Positions 10,201 to 22,200 of a stretch of DNA of 64,000 nt are shown one piece after another. A program made the translations under genes and the position numbers. The notes under the pieces were generated by a model that saw only the letters and a program-made list of their open reading frames with translations, made no database searches and had not been told where the DNA came from. How positions within the stretch are numbered: position 1 is the stretch's first letter; each line of letters starts with the position of its first letter. Source of the stretch: Chelonoidis abingdonii (taxonomy: Eukaryota; Chordata; Testudines; Testudinidae); assembly GCF_003597395.2 (NCBI RefSeq), contig NC_133773.1, forward strand, positions 145,276,652 to 145,340,651. The letters run 5' to 3'.

Positions 10201-13200
10201 GGGTTGTTGCATCCCACCTTTCCTGTCCAGTGGTTGTCTGGGGTTTATGTCTCAAGCCCGCGACCCTCTAAATATCGCTTGAGTCAGTTGACTAAGGTCG
10301 TTAACAAGCCAACTCATGGCGTATTGTACACGAGCTATCGCGTTTCCAATTCTTCTCTCGTCACCTCATCGGCGAGTGAATTCAGAGGCAACCTAAGCGA
10401 TGAAGTTACTTCAGTGGGCATTGCACTCTTGATTTAAAGATATGTTTTTATCGTATTCCCACTCCAAGGACACACAAGGAATCTTGAATTTTGCTGGTTT
10501 TAAGGCGCCTCCAATAAATGGAAATGTCTGCCCAAACCAGCATGGAATAAGTAGGGTTCTGTAACTCCCCGTGCGGCATTGCATCGTTCTCATTCTCCGA
10601 GCTTCCAAGTATCGGAACAACTTACACAATCACATAGTAAATACCCTTTATTAGAGTACAATAACCAGACATGAGCGATGAGCCGTGGGATATCCCTAGG
10701 TTTGCTACCGTGTTAGCCGTACCTCGTGGATCGAGAATTGTATTGTGGGGACCATCCACAGCAGTTGTTCTAAGCAGTAGCCCAGCAGCGAATCACTAGA
10801 TGCTACTTAGAGCAGATGCGCGCTCGCGCAATTAACACACAACGAAGCCACCTGCAGGCTAAGCCAGCAATTCTCGTTTTCAGGACCTACCACTTCATCC
10901 TACAAGCTCAACACACAAGCTCCAAGCCAGCTGTATTAGACCATTAGAACAGAAGTGCCCCGTCTCAATAAAGTGCGCAGAGCTCAGCGCTACTAGGTCT
11001 CCCTTGAATCTCACCGTCGTGCCCCCATGAGACTCTCTAGCCCTGCTCGATTAGTCTGCTCACACTTATTATTCTACTAGAAATCCAATGAACTGCGCTC
11101 TCTCGTCTCCGGTCGAACGCTTCCCGTATAACAGCTCTGGAACGCACCCAGCATTATACAAGCCTTCGAGAGCTAGCTACTTGTTCGCGTCTTACCCTCC
11201 CTCGCCATGTTATCATGGATTGGCCCAAAGATCCCATTCCTCAACTCAATCTGTTCCTAGTACCATACATTCCATGTTGGGGGTTCACTGTACTGGCACG
11301 TGATTAATGCGCATTTACATTGGCCCATTCGCCTGGTCTGGAACCCTGAGTGCAACTATAGGTTACTAGGTGGTACTAACAAATGCACGAGTATGCCGAT
11401 GACTCTTAGCATACATAGTCAACCTACTCCTGGGCCGCATACATGCACCCATGATGGCCACGGTGACCCTTCTCCGGTTCGCCACGTGTTCATTTAATCC
11501 GCGTGTGAGCTTGGAAGAAGCCCCTCCACCCTGGGTTTCATGGCATTAACTCGCACCTGGGCGCTCTCTATGTTTTCCAGGTTGAGGTAGGTTTGGCGTC
11601 ATGGTCCTAACTCCCAGCGCTAACATCTTAGCCCCATCTCGCCTACCGCTATGCACATTGTACTAGTAATAATATAGATCCCTGGGTTGGCTACTTGCCG
11701 GGGGCACCTTCGGGATCGCTAGGGGGGCGGGAGTTCTCTGTATGCACTTTGTATATCACTTTGAATGTTGCAGTTACTGTCTCCCTCCTGCTGCGTACTG
11801 CACCACAAGAATGCTGAAGTGGCCAGGGCGTTCTTTACCAGCATATGTTGCTGATGCCCACTCTGCCAACAAGCAAGTTGTTATAGGTATCGTTCTCATT
11901 GTTGTTTGATATTTTTAACTTTAGCACGCCACTCCCCCGCCTTGTGAAAGTTATTGGGCCACGATTTTTACGCCTATTCGTAAGTTCTTTCTCGGACCCT
12001 TGGATTATGTTACCGTTCACGTGTCCCTTCTCGTGACCAGGTTGTGACCCCTTGGATTCCTCAGTCCTTGATCATGAGAATCGAGACGAGAGTCTCCCAG
12101 TGTTATTGGCGGATCCTGCCCTACTAGGGTCCACGCCTGTCTCTTTGCTCGTCGAGTGTGGCAAAGCCCTTCCCAAATGTCGTAAAGGGCTGTTTCGAGC
12201 GGACCAATGTTACTCACCCTCAAAGATTGTCCCTGCACTGGTTATCTGCGTTTCTAAACCAAAGTCGGCGTGAGGTACGCTCGACTAGTCCCTGCTTCTC
12301 GAGCTCAGTTGTCAACGTCGTGCTGCTCCTGCCAGTTGGTTCGTGCAGTTGATACACTATAATCTGTCCCCTGCTGATTGAGACGTACTCCGCTATTAGC
12401 TTTGACACACTACAGCAGAGCTATTCACTTGTTCGGTACCCAAGGCAGCGGGTGCAGTTGAAATGTAAGCTATAAGATGACTGTATCCCCTGCAGAATGT
12501 CTGTCGTGATAATTCCAAAAAGACTTACTTAAGTTACTGATATGCGCCTTACTGGGTCCCGTGCGTGCCAGCTGAACCCTTGTGTGTGTCCCTCTTACGT
12601 AACATGCCGCGTGCGCTTTCTTCTGTTCGCTCACGGCTCTTAAGCGACTGCAGGCTGCCTGGCGGCCCCCCACCGAAGTCCAAGGGATGGTGGGCCCGCT
12701 TTACTAGCAATAGCATGAACAGCTCGTTTTTGGATGGGGGTGCCCTTTCACTCCATACTAATATCATCCTCCTAAGCAATGGTGTGGTGATAGCGTAAAA
12801 TCGCGAGTCTTACGACTATGTGCGAGACAGCATCCACCCTGATTTAAAAAGCGTTGGAGGCGCCGAAGCTTCGTCTGATTTGGATACTGCCCAGGGTACT
12901 ATCGCACTCACAAAGATTGGATTCATCGCTGGTGCGCTTCACTCCTGTGCCTTTCATTCTTCTCGGCCGCCTTGGGCTCCGCCCTGGCTTGTTAGCACCG
13001 GGGCCAACTGTTGGGCTTACGAAGCCCAGCCTCTGGCCATCTGGAAGCGTATAAAAGCCACCTTTCCGTTGCGCAATACGCCCTAACACTCCTACCCTCT
13101 AGTGGCACTTTAGATTGCCACCTCCTCTCCTGACTCCATATAGGATTACCAAGCCGGGGGTGATGACCGTTGAGAGCAAGCGGCGGTGCAACGCCTAGTT

Positions 13201-15149
13201 TGCCATCTTTGAAGCTGTGAAGGGCTAGCTCAGGCAAACTCGTTTAATAACAATAGCCCGCAGCGGGCTGTTACTTCTTGTTATTACAGGGTTATTGCCT
13301 GCTCTCCTCACCACATCTCGTTGGCCCCGGAGCCCTTGAGCAGAAGGGTGACTAAAACTTGGTTCGCCGTGCCTACTGGGATGTCTCGGGGAGGTCAGCG
13401 GAAACCCTGTCCGCTGTCAGAGACTGAGCCAGAGATTGCCAGTATCAGTGTGCTCACTCAGTATCTCACTTGAACTATACCTTCATTACCCTTTCCATAA
13501 TTAATTGTCACGAAGTTGATTACTTTATCGTTCAATTTATATACTCTAGTGGTAAATTGTTCTTCCCTCCTCTGTGCAGTGGGCATGCTATCTAGTGTTT
13601 GGACACTAATTGTTCTCACAGATTTCTTCTCATGTGGGCCAAAAACTTGAAGAAATTGGTCGGATGGCTGTATTCCATGTCGGCTTTGAACGCTTCAGGT
13701 TCGATATCCAAAAGTGTGGACACTGGCTATTTAGACCTATTACCTGCTCATATGTACGAGTTTAGGTTGTCAGTTAACCAAGCTATCTCCGTTGGTTTTG
13801 TGCACGTATCTATTTATATACCCCGAGAGGCACTACTTGAGCTGTTGGCTAACATTTAGTGCAATTGTGCTCATGATGTGTGGTTTGCTCTTATGCGAGC
13901 CCCTTCCCTAAACTTACACCGACTTTAATTGTGGTACCTCTCCGCCTGGCCCATTAGTGTTCACGGGGTACTCCCATCCTCAGCTAGGTTATAAATCAAC
14001 TCTCCTATTTGATGACATTTTTTTTGGGAACCTTCTACACTCTCCCTTAGACACTCATATGCTTCTGCATGCCAAGCGTTGGATCAAAAATAGACATGGC
14101 AGGACCATGCTTGCCCATCCTATGCGGACCACGGCCACTTTGTTCTTGTAACCTCAATACATAGGTGCGAGCCATACCAGCTGGTTTCGTCCTTAAGACG
14201 GCCCTGGCCGTTTGGTATTATGTAGCAAACGCGAGGATAAATGTTGGCATTTGCTGTAGCTTTTACATGCTCCCTTCGAATCCCCCGCGTTTAGGCCTCA
14301 TTTTTGCCGATATTGGTACATTCCCCTAGTCTGTTAGAATGGCGGAGGTTTAATTTACATGGCATTGCCATGTAGCTCGCGATCGCCTATTCAGAGGAGC
14401 ACCGTGCATAGTACCTTAGTACTGCTTCTGGACTATGTGCTGCACGCGGCCGACATCCCTCCTCTCCGCAACGAACCATTCTCGTTGAGTTTAAATCCCT
14501 GTTGATGTTATCAAATTGATGTCTACGGGTGATCAAGGTGCTGTTTCAATCCGTCTTATTGAACGTTATGCTAATCTACAAGCACGGGCTATTCCTTAGT
14601 TAATTAATTCAGCTGTAAATTCCCTGTGATCGGTTAGTCGGAAAAGGTGTAAGTATTTAATAGGAGGTTAATTGATTTCGTATTTGGTTACGAATGCTTC
14701 CAGGTGATAGTTGTAGACTAACTTTGCTGACGATACCAGCATTTGCTGAATATAAATGTTGTGTTTCTTGTGCCTCTTTTTTCCTATTTTCCTTCATTGT
14801 TGAACCTGCAAACGTTAAGTCTTCTGTCAGAAGATGTCAACGACGAGACCTTCAGTTTTGGTCGATCGGACTCAGTTGGACATTTGGACTTCTCTCGCGA
14901 CGCCTCTCACATCCTTTATTATTATCCATAGTCCTTTTGTTCCTGGTGCGGTTGGGCCTCGTCTACTCTTCATAAGGCGATGGTGCTCGGAGTGCTGACA
15001 GCTATCAGATAAAAGTCCCCGCATTACTAGGCAGTTTGTTGCCTCGGACTTCCTACGGAATCGCTTCCCAGGGAACCCCCCGTAAGCTTGACAATGGCCC
15101 TCAACTCGTAGGTGGGGAATGAAGAGATCGCGATCTCGGAAGATATTTA
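7216..15149. other. Interior of low-quality block, no interpretable feature
   Basis: Nothing can be supported here. All frames are short and show no recognisable motif. The part 7215-7430 has weak resemblance to 15565-15802 (shared ggtttgtatttt-like and agttactaa-like strings), as expected if both are noisy reads of the same DNA beyond the clean contig end. Confidence 0.6.
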
Positions 15150-15802
15150 GTGACTCATTTTCGGCAAACTATTATCGGCCCAGTGGCCGGGTGGTGGCAT
15201 GTTGAAATGGGTTCTGCTGCTAGGCTCTTGTATCGACTTGCCAGACCCGGATCTAGAAAAAGGTCATCGCCCCTGTCCTCTTCTTTGTCATCAGTATTTG
15301 GACCCATTTCAACACATATTGCTTATTACCTCACCTTTTGGTCGGCGCGGACCAGACCTTTTGCACCTGCTCTCGGCGTTTATTAGGCACAGGTGGTAGA
15401 AAACTATTAGAATTGCTTGTGCTGGCAATCAGGACGCGACACACCCAGGGACAGGGTTGGCGGGTCTGATCCACCTATGGACACATTCGCTGGGGTGAAT
15501 CTCGTGTTGCGTTGGCGTTTTTAGGGGGGTGTTGCCCTGCCCGGATGTGCAGCGAGGGAGAGGTTATGATAAACGGTCAATTTTTATGCTCACCGTCGCC
15601 CATATGCCTTGTTGCTTGCCGTTATATGCCGTTATGCCGTAACAGAGCCTGATCCACCTCGAGCTCTCTCTGGCTGTCACGTGTTTCAGAAATGAGAGGC
15701 TTCTATCGTTTGATGTGACCGGTCAGTTGATGTGTGGGTTTGTTATTTGTATAGTTATCATGGTATAGTTACTAAAAGCTGTAATCTTTGTTTGTAAATG
15801 GA
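15150..15802 (-). repeat. Noisy inverted copy B of the contig end at 15828-16125
   Basis: The stretch 15190-15565 repeats the reverse complement of 16125-15828 with many errors. Landmarks are tgttgaaatgggtt, cttgccagaccc, cctcttctttgtcat, cctcaccttttgg, gcttgtgctggcaatcag (variant) and gttgccctgcc. The matching clean stretch is about 300 bp, so this copy is also inflated. Together with the clean copy it forms a palindrome centred on the 25-N gap. Confidence 0.85.
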
Positions 15803-15827
15803 NNNNNNNNNNNNNNNNNNNNNNNNN
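15803..15827. other. Assembly gap of 25 N
   Basis: Exactly 25 N. A fixed 25-N spacer is a convention used by some long-read gap-filling tools when a gap is extended but not closed, so the true size is unknown. The sequences to its left and right are reverse complements of each other. Confidence 0.95.
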
Positions 15828-16186
15828 CTCCTCTCTCTGCCTGCACATGGCAGGGCAACCCCTAAAATACCCACTATGACATCACAGAAGTGTCATAGTG
15901 GACAGACCCCAAAACCTGTGTGTGTTCGCCTCTGATTGGCACAAGCAATGTTTACACCAAATAGGGGAGCAGGTGCCAAAAGGTCTGGCTTCGCCCCCAA
16001 AAGGTGAGGTAATGCATATTGTCGTAGAATGGGTCCAATACTGAATGACAAAAGAAGAGGCCAGGGCAATACCGGTCTGGCAAGTGATACAGGATGCAGA
16101 CAGGAACCCATTTCAACACTTTCATTAGCGATCCACTGCGGAACAGCTTCACCGGGAGAGAGTGCGAGAGCCCCGCATCAGAATAG

Positions 16187-16310
16187 CTCAGTGGTTGGCG
16201 CACTGGCCTGAGAGGCAGGGGACCCCTCTTCAAACCCTTTCTCCAGGCTGGCAGAGAGAGAGGAAATTGAACCTGGGTCTCCTGCATTAGGTGAGTGCTC
16301 TAACTGCTGG
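16187..16310. mobile_element. Two tRNA-like SINE heads facing each other
   Basis: On the plus strand, gaatagctcagtggttggcg at 16187 resembles a tRNA box A and a ttcaaaccc box B-like string follows. On the minus strand, tagcccagcagttagagc (from about 16315) resembles a second box A, with ggttcaattt as its box B. The two heads converge. Neither folds as an intact tRNA, so I read them as SINE remnants and not tRNA genes. Confidence 0.5.
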
Positions 16311-16319
16311 GCTAAAAGG

Positions 16320-16442
16320 TAGGGTGACCAGATGTCTCATTTTTATAAGGACAGTCCCGATTTTTGAGACTTTTTCTTATATAGGTGCCTGTTACCCCCC
16401 ACCCCCGTCCTGTTTTTTCACAGTGGCTATCTGGTCACCTTA
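16320..16442. mobile_element. Short MITE with 8-bp target duplication (hAT-like)
   Basis: Begins tagggtgaccaga and ends tctggtcacctta, so the termini are inverted repeats with one mismatch. The flanking 8-mers ctaaaagg (16312-16319) and ctaaaaga (16443-16450) differ at one base and look like the target duplication. A related element is at 50719-50842. The 123-bp body has no coding capacity. Confidence 0.8.
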
Positions 16443-17035
16443 CTAAAAGATATAAGGTTGGCACCTCCCTCATCTCCTCCTCTGCCCAGATTTGAATGTG
16501 ACTTGATGCCTCTGAGCACGGACCAGGTCTGCATGTGACTGACCTGGGCACTCGAATGTCTGTCTTTCTCTGATTCCTAGGTCACTCTGGGGCTCCTGTG
16601 GGAGATAGGGGGCCCACCCAATGCCTGGTGGGAGGCAGCAGAATTCATGCCCGAAGTCAGAAACAGGTGTGGTGGGAACTCTGAAAACCTAGGCACCGAG
16701 TGAATTTAAGCACCCAGGGAGTTTGAAAGAGTTTTGTGGATCACAGTGGAGCCAAAACTGGGACTTAGGTGCCTATGTACATTTGTGGATCCCACCCAGT
16801 ATCTAGTCCTGTTGGTTGTAGACAAACACTTTACAATGTCAGCCCTAAAGTCTCCGAACATACGGCAAATAAAAAGGCCCCGCACGTATTATTTTTAATA
16901 TCATGATTTTTGACTGCTTAGGGTTAGCAATACTGTAGCTCTAGTCTCTGGCTGATCAGGGCCCCTTGTGCTGGGCACTAGACATACATCTAGTGAGAGA
17001 AAGCCCCTGTCCTGAAGAATTTAGTCTAACTGATT

Positions 17036-18276
17036 ATTATTTCTAGCTACAAAGTGCTATCGCCATCCCTGATTGCAAAGCCCATAGCTACCAGGCTCTG
17101 ATGTATGTGGCTGACCCTCTGAAGTGCTGCTAGTTGTCAGCTTGGCTGCTGAGTGTGTGAAGAAGCAGAATAAAAAACAGGAGTTTTAAATGAATAGTAA
17201 AAGGTTTGGTTAGCTGGTCATTCCCTCCTTCCCCCACTGATATGCCCCTCTGCTGTTCTGGCTGAGAATGGGAGCAAGGTAGTTGATATAAATGATCTTC
17301 TCTCTTACTATTTCTGGGGTCATGCAGAAGCAGGAAGTACCTGAAATCCTACAGAGACTGAATTACAGTCCATTTAACCTGCTGGTCATCTGTCTGCTGC
17401 CTCAATTTCCCTCCTAGGCGCCCCATATATGCCTGAGGACTCTGTTTGCTACTGCAATACATGCAATGATAAAGGTAGCTTGGGTCCCCAAATGAGGTTT
17501 ATGTCTGTAAAGTTATAATCCATCTTGACTTGTTACAATCCAGATGTAAAGTTAACTGGGTTTTGCTGTTGAAAAAAGGGATTTTTCTCCAAGCCCAGTA
17601 TTAACAGAAATGCTGCCCTTTCTCTCAAAGCCTTTGAGAATAAGTGTTTTGTTTGGATTGACACATTCCCCCTAAAGTGTTGGCAACCCAAAGAGCTATT
17701 TATAGATATGTCTATTCTACTTATCACTGCCATGTCTGAACATCTCACAAATATTAATGCAGTTATCTCTGCACCACCACTGGGAAGTAGAGAACCAGCA
17801 TTATCTCCATTTTACAGAAGCTCACGCTTAGAGAGATCAAGTGTCCTTTCCCAAACTCACCTAAGGACTCCAGAGAGAACAGTTTTCCTGATTCTCAGTT
17901 TTGTTTCTGAACTATCTGATTAACCTTGGGCTGATCCAGGAACAGTGAAGCTGATCCCAAGCTGACCAGAAACAAGATGAAACTAACTGGAGTTTCTCTT
18001 CATTGCTCCAATCGGAGAGGATTTTACAAGAAACAAACAGCACAAAAGCAGGTGCTGCTATTCATTTCTTTAATACTTTTAATTTCAGTGCCAATTTCGC
18101 AGAGCACAAATTCCAGAAGTAGTCGCACAGTCCTTTCAGTTTATAACCTAAATGATGTTTAAAGCCATATTTGATTTTTAAAAAATACAATTTTATTTTA
18201 ATAAAATAAATAATAACACAGGTAAGGCCATTTAATTTTTAAAATGCCAGTATTAGCCTGGAAATTCACCTCAAAG
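17036..18276. other. Intergenic, one MIR-like fragment
   Basis: No gene. A MIR-like antisense fragment lies at about 17790-17890 (ctccattttacagaagctca). An A/T-rich stretch lies at 18165-18245. Confidence 0.5.
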
Positions 18277-19524
18277 AAGGGTTGCCAACCCTCCCGGTTT
18301 CGCTGGGAATCTCCCAGAATCAGGCTCTATCTCCTGGAGGCTACTCAAGCCAAACCAGAAGATTTTAGGCCACTAAAAGTCCAGTGATGCAGCGGAGCTA
18401 AGGCAGATTCCCTGCTTGCCCTAGTCCTGTACCCCTTCCGGAAGTGGCCCCTGGCTGGATGCCACCCCCCTCACCCACTCCTGCAACCCAACCCCTACCC
18501 CAACCCTGAGACCCCTCACAGAGCCAGCATCACAAAGCCCTTCCCACATCCCAGCCTCCTGAGCCAGCCCTGATCCCTCTCCTGCACTCAAACTCCCTCC
18601 CAGAGCCCGCACCCCTCACGCCCTCTCACACCTCAACCCCCTGCATGAGCCCTGAGCCCCCTCCAGCACCCAAACTCCCTCACAGAGCTTGCACTCTGCA
18701 CTACCTCCTGCACCCCAACCCCCTGCCCCAGCCTGGAGCCCCCTCCTGCACCCCAACTCCCTCCCTGAGCCTCCTCCCACAGCCAGCATCCCAAAGCCCT
18801 TCCCACATCCCAACCCCTGAGCCGGTCCTGAGCCCCCTCCAGCACCCAAACTCCCTCACAGAGCTTGCACCCCACACCCCCTCCTGCACCCCAACCCCCT
18901 GCACCAGCCTGGAGCCCCCTTCTGCACCCAAACTACCTCCCATAGCCTGCACCCCTCACTCCCTCCCACACCTCAACCCCCTGCACCAGCCTGGAGCCCC
19001 CTCCTGCACCCAAACTCCCTCCCATAGCCTGCACCCCTCACTCCCTCCCACACCTCAACCCCCTGCACCAGCCTGGAGCCCCCTCCTGCACCCAAACTCC
19101 CTCCCATAGCCCGCACCTCTCACACCCCAACTCCCTGTCCCAGCCCTGAGCCCTCTCCAGTACCCAAACTCCCTCCCATAGCCCACACCCCTCACCCCTC
19201 CCACACCCAAACTCCCTGCCCCAGCCCTGAGCCCCCTCAGCACCCAAACTCCTTCACAGAGCTTGCACTCCGCACTGGCTCCTGCACCCCAACCCCCCGC
19301 CCCAGGCTCAGCCCAGAGCTCCTTCCCACACTCTGAACCCTTCAGCCCAAGCCCCAAGCCCACACCCTCTCCCATACCCCAATCCCCTGCTCCAGCCTGG
19401 TGAAAGTGAGTGAGGGGGAGACCAAGTGATGGAGGGAGAGGGGATGGAGTGAGTGGGGCGGGGCCTCGGGGAAGGGGCGGAACATGGGTGTTTGGGTTTG
19501 TGTGATTAGACAGTTGGCAACCCC
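18277..19524. mobile_element. Non-autonomous DNA transposon carrying a C-rich minisatellite
   Basis: Begins aagggttgccaaccct and ends agttggcaacccc, giving imperfect terminal inverted repeats. It is flanked by acctcaaag (18268-18276) and acctcgaag (19525-19533), a 9-bp duplication with one mismatch, or 8 bp if the ends are shifted. The right 130 bp, read in reverse, is the common turtle motif gttgccaactgtctaat followed by C-rich gccccttccccgaggcccc. Internal sequence 18440-19385 is a tandem array, listed separately. No transposase is encoded. The size and duplication suggest a hAT relative. Confidence 0.75.
18440..19385. repeat. C-rich minisatellite array, local period about 82 bp
   Basis: Degenerate units built from actccctcccatagcctgc, cacctcaaccccctgcacc and agcctggagccccctcctgc blocks. 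The phrase cagcctggag recurs at 18905, 18987 and 19069, exactly 82 bp apart; older copies to the left are less regular. One strand is almost free of G runs, the other has many short G tracts. Apparent proline- or glycine-rich proteins from here are repeat artefacts. Confidence 0.9.
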
Positions 19525-19533
19525 ACCTCGAAG

Positions 19534-21054
19534 CTCCAATGCTGCAGTTACTTATGTGCTTAATTTTACTTACACAAGTAACCTCAATGACTCACACACG
19601 TAAAGTTAATCAGGTTCCTAAGTCTTTGCAGAATCAGGGCTCGTATATGCAAAAAGACAGCACCGCAGGCGGGTACTAACATACTTTAGTCCTTTCATAG
19701 TTACCCTGCTATTAAATAAAGTATCTGGAAATCCTTCCGAGCACCACTAGAGGGTAATACAAGATCCCTCAATTTCCTTTCTCAGGGAAATAAATAATTC
19801 TGCTGGAATCTGCTGCTGCTTGGTAATACACATCCAGGTTTTTGCTTTGCAAAAGACGGAGGCAGAGAGTGAAAAACTTGGCTGGCTTTTGCGGAGCTCA
19901 GAGGAACAGAAATTTCACACCAAATAGCAAGCAACTGATGCCCGGCTGTCACAGAGTGCAGACAGGCCCTGATCCTGCCTCTGGCAAGCTGACTGCTGCG
20001 TCCAGGGCAAGACCCATAGACTTCACTAGGCCAGCCCAGCATGCTCCATGTTGCAGGATAGGGGCAGTAGATGGGACAGATATGTGGGGTGTCATGTGGA
20101 TATCATTAGCAAGGTATCAAGTGACTATACTGCCAGGGGAGCAATGGATTGGAGTGAATCCCCTTAGATTGCTTTGCTCTTTAGGAGCACCGGGAACGGG
20201 ATCAGCAGCTGATATGAATCCTCCCCAGCTGCCTCTCTGCGCTGGGGTTTATTGAGGCTGCAGCCTTTCTGATTTCCAGCTGCTCCATCTCCATCCACCC
20301 CCTTAGGCAGCAAAACGCCCTGCAGTACAAAGGTCAGGCAGGTTTTGTGTGTGTCCTGTTTTCACAGGCCAGCTCCCCACTGTAGGTGCTGTAGAGAACC
20401 CCAGCCTGCTCAGAGCTAGCATGAAAGCAGCTGCAGGGCCAGGCTCCACGTTTGTCCCCAGCTCCCAGTTCTGTGCTCAGACCCCTCTTCATGCTGTAAT
20501 GGAAGGTTGTTAGCGTGACCCTTATCAGTGTAGTTAATTCCCTGACCCGCTTTCCAGCCCAGTCTTGCCTCCTCCACTATGGGCTGTGCCTGTGCTGCCA
20601 GCACCCTCACTCCAGTTAACAAGTGACACCTCTCCCTTGAGTTGTGAAAAACATCACACACACCCCCACCCCCAGGAAACTAAACAACAGGCCCCCATGC
20701 CCATCAGCCTTAAATCAGAGTCTGATCCAGCTCCTGTTGAACTCGGTGGAAACTCATTGAGTTCAACGGGCAATGGATCAAGCCCCTAATGCTGGCAAGG
20801 TGACACTTCATACCAGAGATGCATTCGGAAGCGTCTGTAAGCCATTTAGGATTTGCATTTCCATCTGGCTTGGTCCCAGGGTCTGACCCTATAGCACGCT
20901 CTGTAGATGCTATTTTTGCTATTGGATTGAGCCCTGTCGTAGATTTTATACTGCTATAAGAGCAGGAGTTAAAATGTTAACCCACAGACTTGAGCAAGTG
21001 TTGAAGACTCCCGAGCATCATCATGTTTGTGGGGCCTGGCAGAATGCATGCTAC
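19534..21054. other. Intergenic, nothing recognised
   Basis: No exon with a convincing conserved peptide, no RNA gene and no clear repeat family was found. Confidence 0.45.
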
Positions 21055-21475
21055 CTAAGAACACAAGATGCAGGATGGGAAGGAACCTCTCAGGTCTTTG
21101 AGTTCAGCCCCTGCCATCGCAGGCAACCCCCACCCGTTCAGAAGCTTATCATGCTCCATCTACAGACTACTTAGGCTGTTTGCCTGTTGGGTTAGAAACC
21201 TTCTCATTCCCAGTCTAAATGCATGCCCGGCCAGTTTATCCTCGCTGGTTCTTGGGCCAACATTGTACTTTAGCTTCAACAGCTGTTCACCCTCTCTGGT
21301 GTTTACTCCCCCAGCCCCATGTCTTTATAGATCCCCACTCACTCTGCCTTTTTGCCAGACTAAATAAACCAAGCTCCTCTAATCTCCTCTCATAAAATCC
21401 ACTCTCCGTTCCCCTGATCATCCTGCTAGCTCTTCTCTGCTTCTGATCCAGTTGGAATAGTTCTATAATACTGAA
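21055..21475 (-). mobile_element. CR1 LINE 3' region, antisense, older subfamily
   Basis: Matches in order the antisense of a CR1 3' region known in sauropsids: a ggccagtttatcc block, ttcttgggccaacattgtac, tttagcttcaacagct, a tctggtgtttac block, tttatagatcccc, agactaaataaaccaagctc and ctgatcatcctgctagc. Read on the minus strand this is the end of the reverse-transcriptase frame plus 3' UTR, heavily mutated. Confidence 0.75.
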
Positions 21476-22059
21476 GGGTGATTATTTGTTAATCAGCTAC
21501 ATCATCTGGAATAAATAGAGAATTTTTGGCATGAGTTTAAGTAGCTTTGATCTAATCAAATTTCACAAACAGCAGGCATGCTGTTAGTGTCTCTACTTCA
21601 CTGTACCTGTGTTTCTCCATTTGGAAAAATAAGGGGGATGATGAATGCTTTGAGACCCACCGATGAAGAGTTCTGTGTATGATCATTCTTGAGGTCATGT
21701 GTGGTGGGGTGTTAAAAACTGGGTTAAAATGATAGACTGTCACTATACATTTCAGAGAGATTTCCTGGTCCAGCTTGTTCCAGGCTAAGGGACTCTATAG
21801 AGAAGTGTGGGATCTGGGCCTAGCAGCAGTCAGTTCTGCAGACAGGCAGTCAGCCAACAGTACGGTGAGGTGAGTTGTGCCTCTCTGTTTGGAGAGCAGC
21901 CTGCTTTTTCTCCCTCTGTTTTTGATTCTGGTGTGTTACTGTTCTGAATTCTAAAGAATTAAGTCCTGTTATGTTGTAGCTTTCCAGTGAGAATACTGGT
22001 GACTTTAGCAACTTCTCTGCTTATTTGTCATCAACATAACAGTGTAGGGCCTAGTAATG
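21476..22059. other. Intergenic, nothing recognised
   Basis: No gene, RNA or recognisable repeat. Confidence 0.4.
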
Positions 22060-22200
22060 CAGACTAGGACAAGAGACCTGAGTTCTAGTTCCAACTCTGA
22101 CCTGCTTGAACACGTCACTCAGTGCCTCAGTTTCCCCATCTGTAAGATAGGCATAATGACATCGCCCTGCCCTTTGCAAAGTACTTGGATAATTTTGGGC
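22060..22200 (+). mobile_element. MIR SINE
   Basis: Sense-strand MIR core: cacgtcactcagtgcctcag then tttccccatctgtaagatag and a gcataatgaca block. A tgagttctagttcc string upstream is part of the same element. No target duplication is visible. Confidence 0.75.

Larger units (their letters stand above)
5842..15802. other. Low-quality block: probable uncorrected long-read gap fill
   Basis: This 10-kb block differs from the rest of the window. CpG dinucleotides are common throughout 6600-15800, while the flanks are CpG-poor as expected for methylated vertebrate DNA. None of the repeat families common elsewhere is recognisable in its interior, and no open frame exceeds about 160 codons, which argues against bacterial contamination. 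Its two ends are error-ridden copies of clean sequence at 15828-17035, with differences every few bases and many single-base insertions. It ends exactly at a 25-N gap. I infer single-pass long-read sequence pasted in by a gap filler. Do not call genes in it. Confidence 0.85.
15828..17035. other. Clean contig start; template of the two noisy copies
   Basis: Normal-quality, CpG-poor sequence. It holds a pair of tRNA-like SINE heads (16187-16310), a MITE (16320-16442) and, at 16920-17035, a widespread amniote repeat with a gggccccttgtgctgggcact block. No gene is visible. Two degraded inverted copies lie to the left, at 5842-7215 and 15150-15802. Confidence 0.8.

Noticed and set aside
7216..15149. 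Bacterial or viral contamination as explanation for the CpG-rich block
   Set aside because: There are no long frames in nearly 8 kb, no recognisable protein, and both ends are noisy copies of adjacent host sequence.
16187..16315. True tRNA genes
   Set aside because: Box A and B are recognisable, but no cloverleaf with an intact anticodon arm can be formed on either strand.
18645..19109. 154-codon proline-rich frame
   Set aside because: It is a direct translation of the C-rich minisatellite units and shows the 82-bp periodicity.
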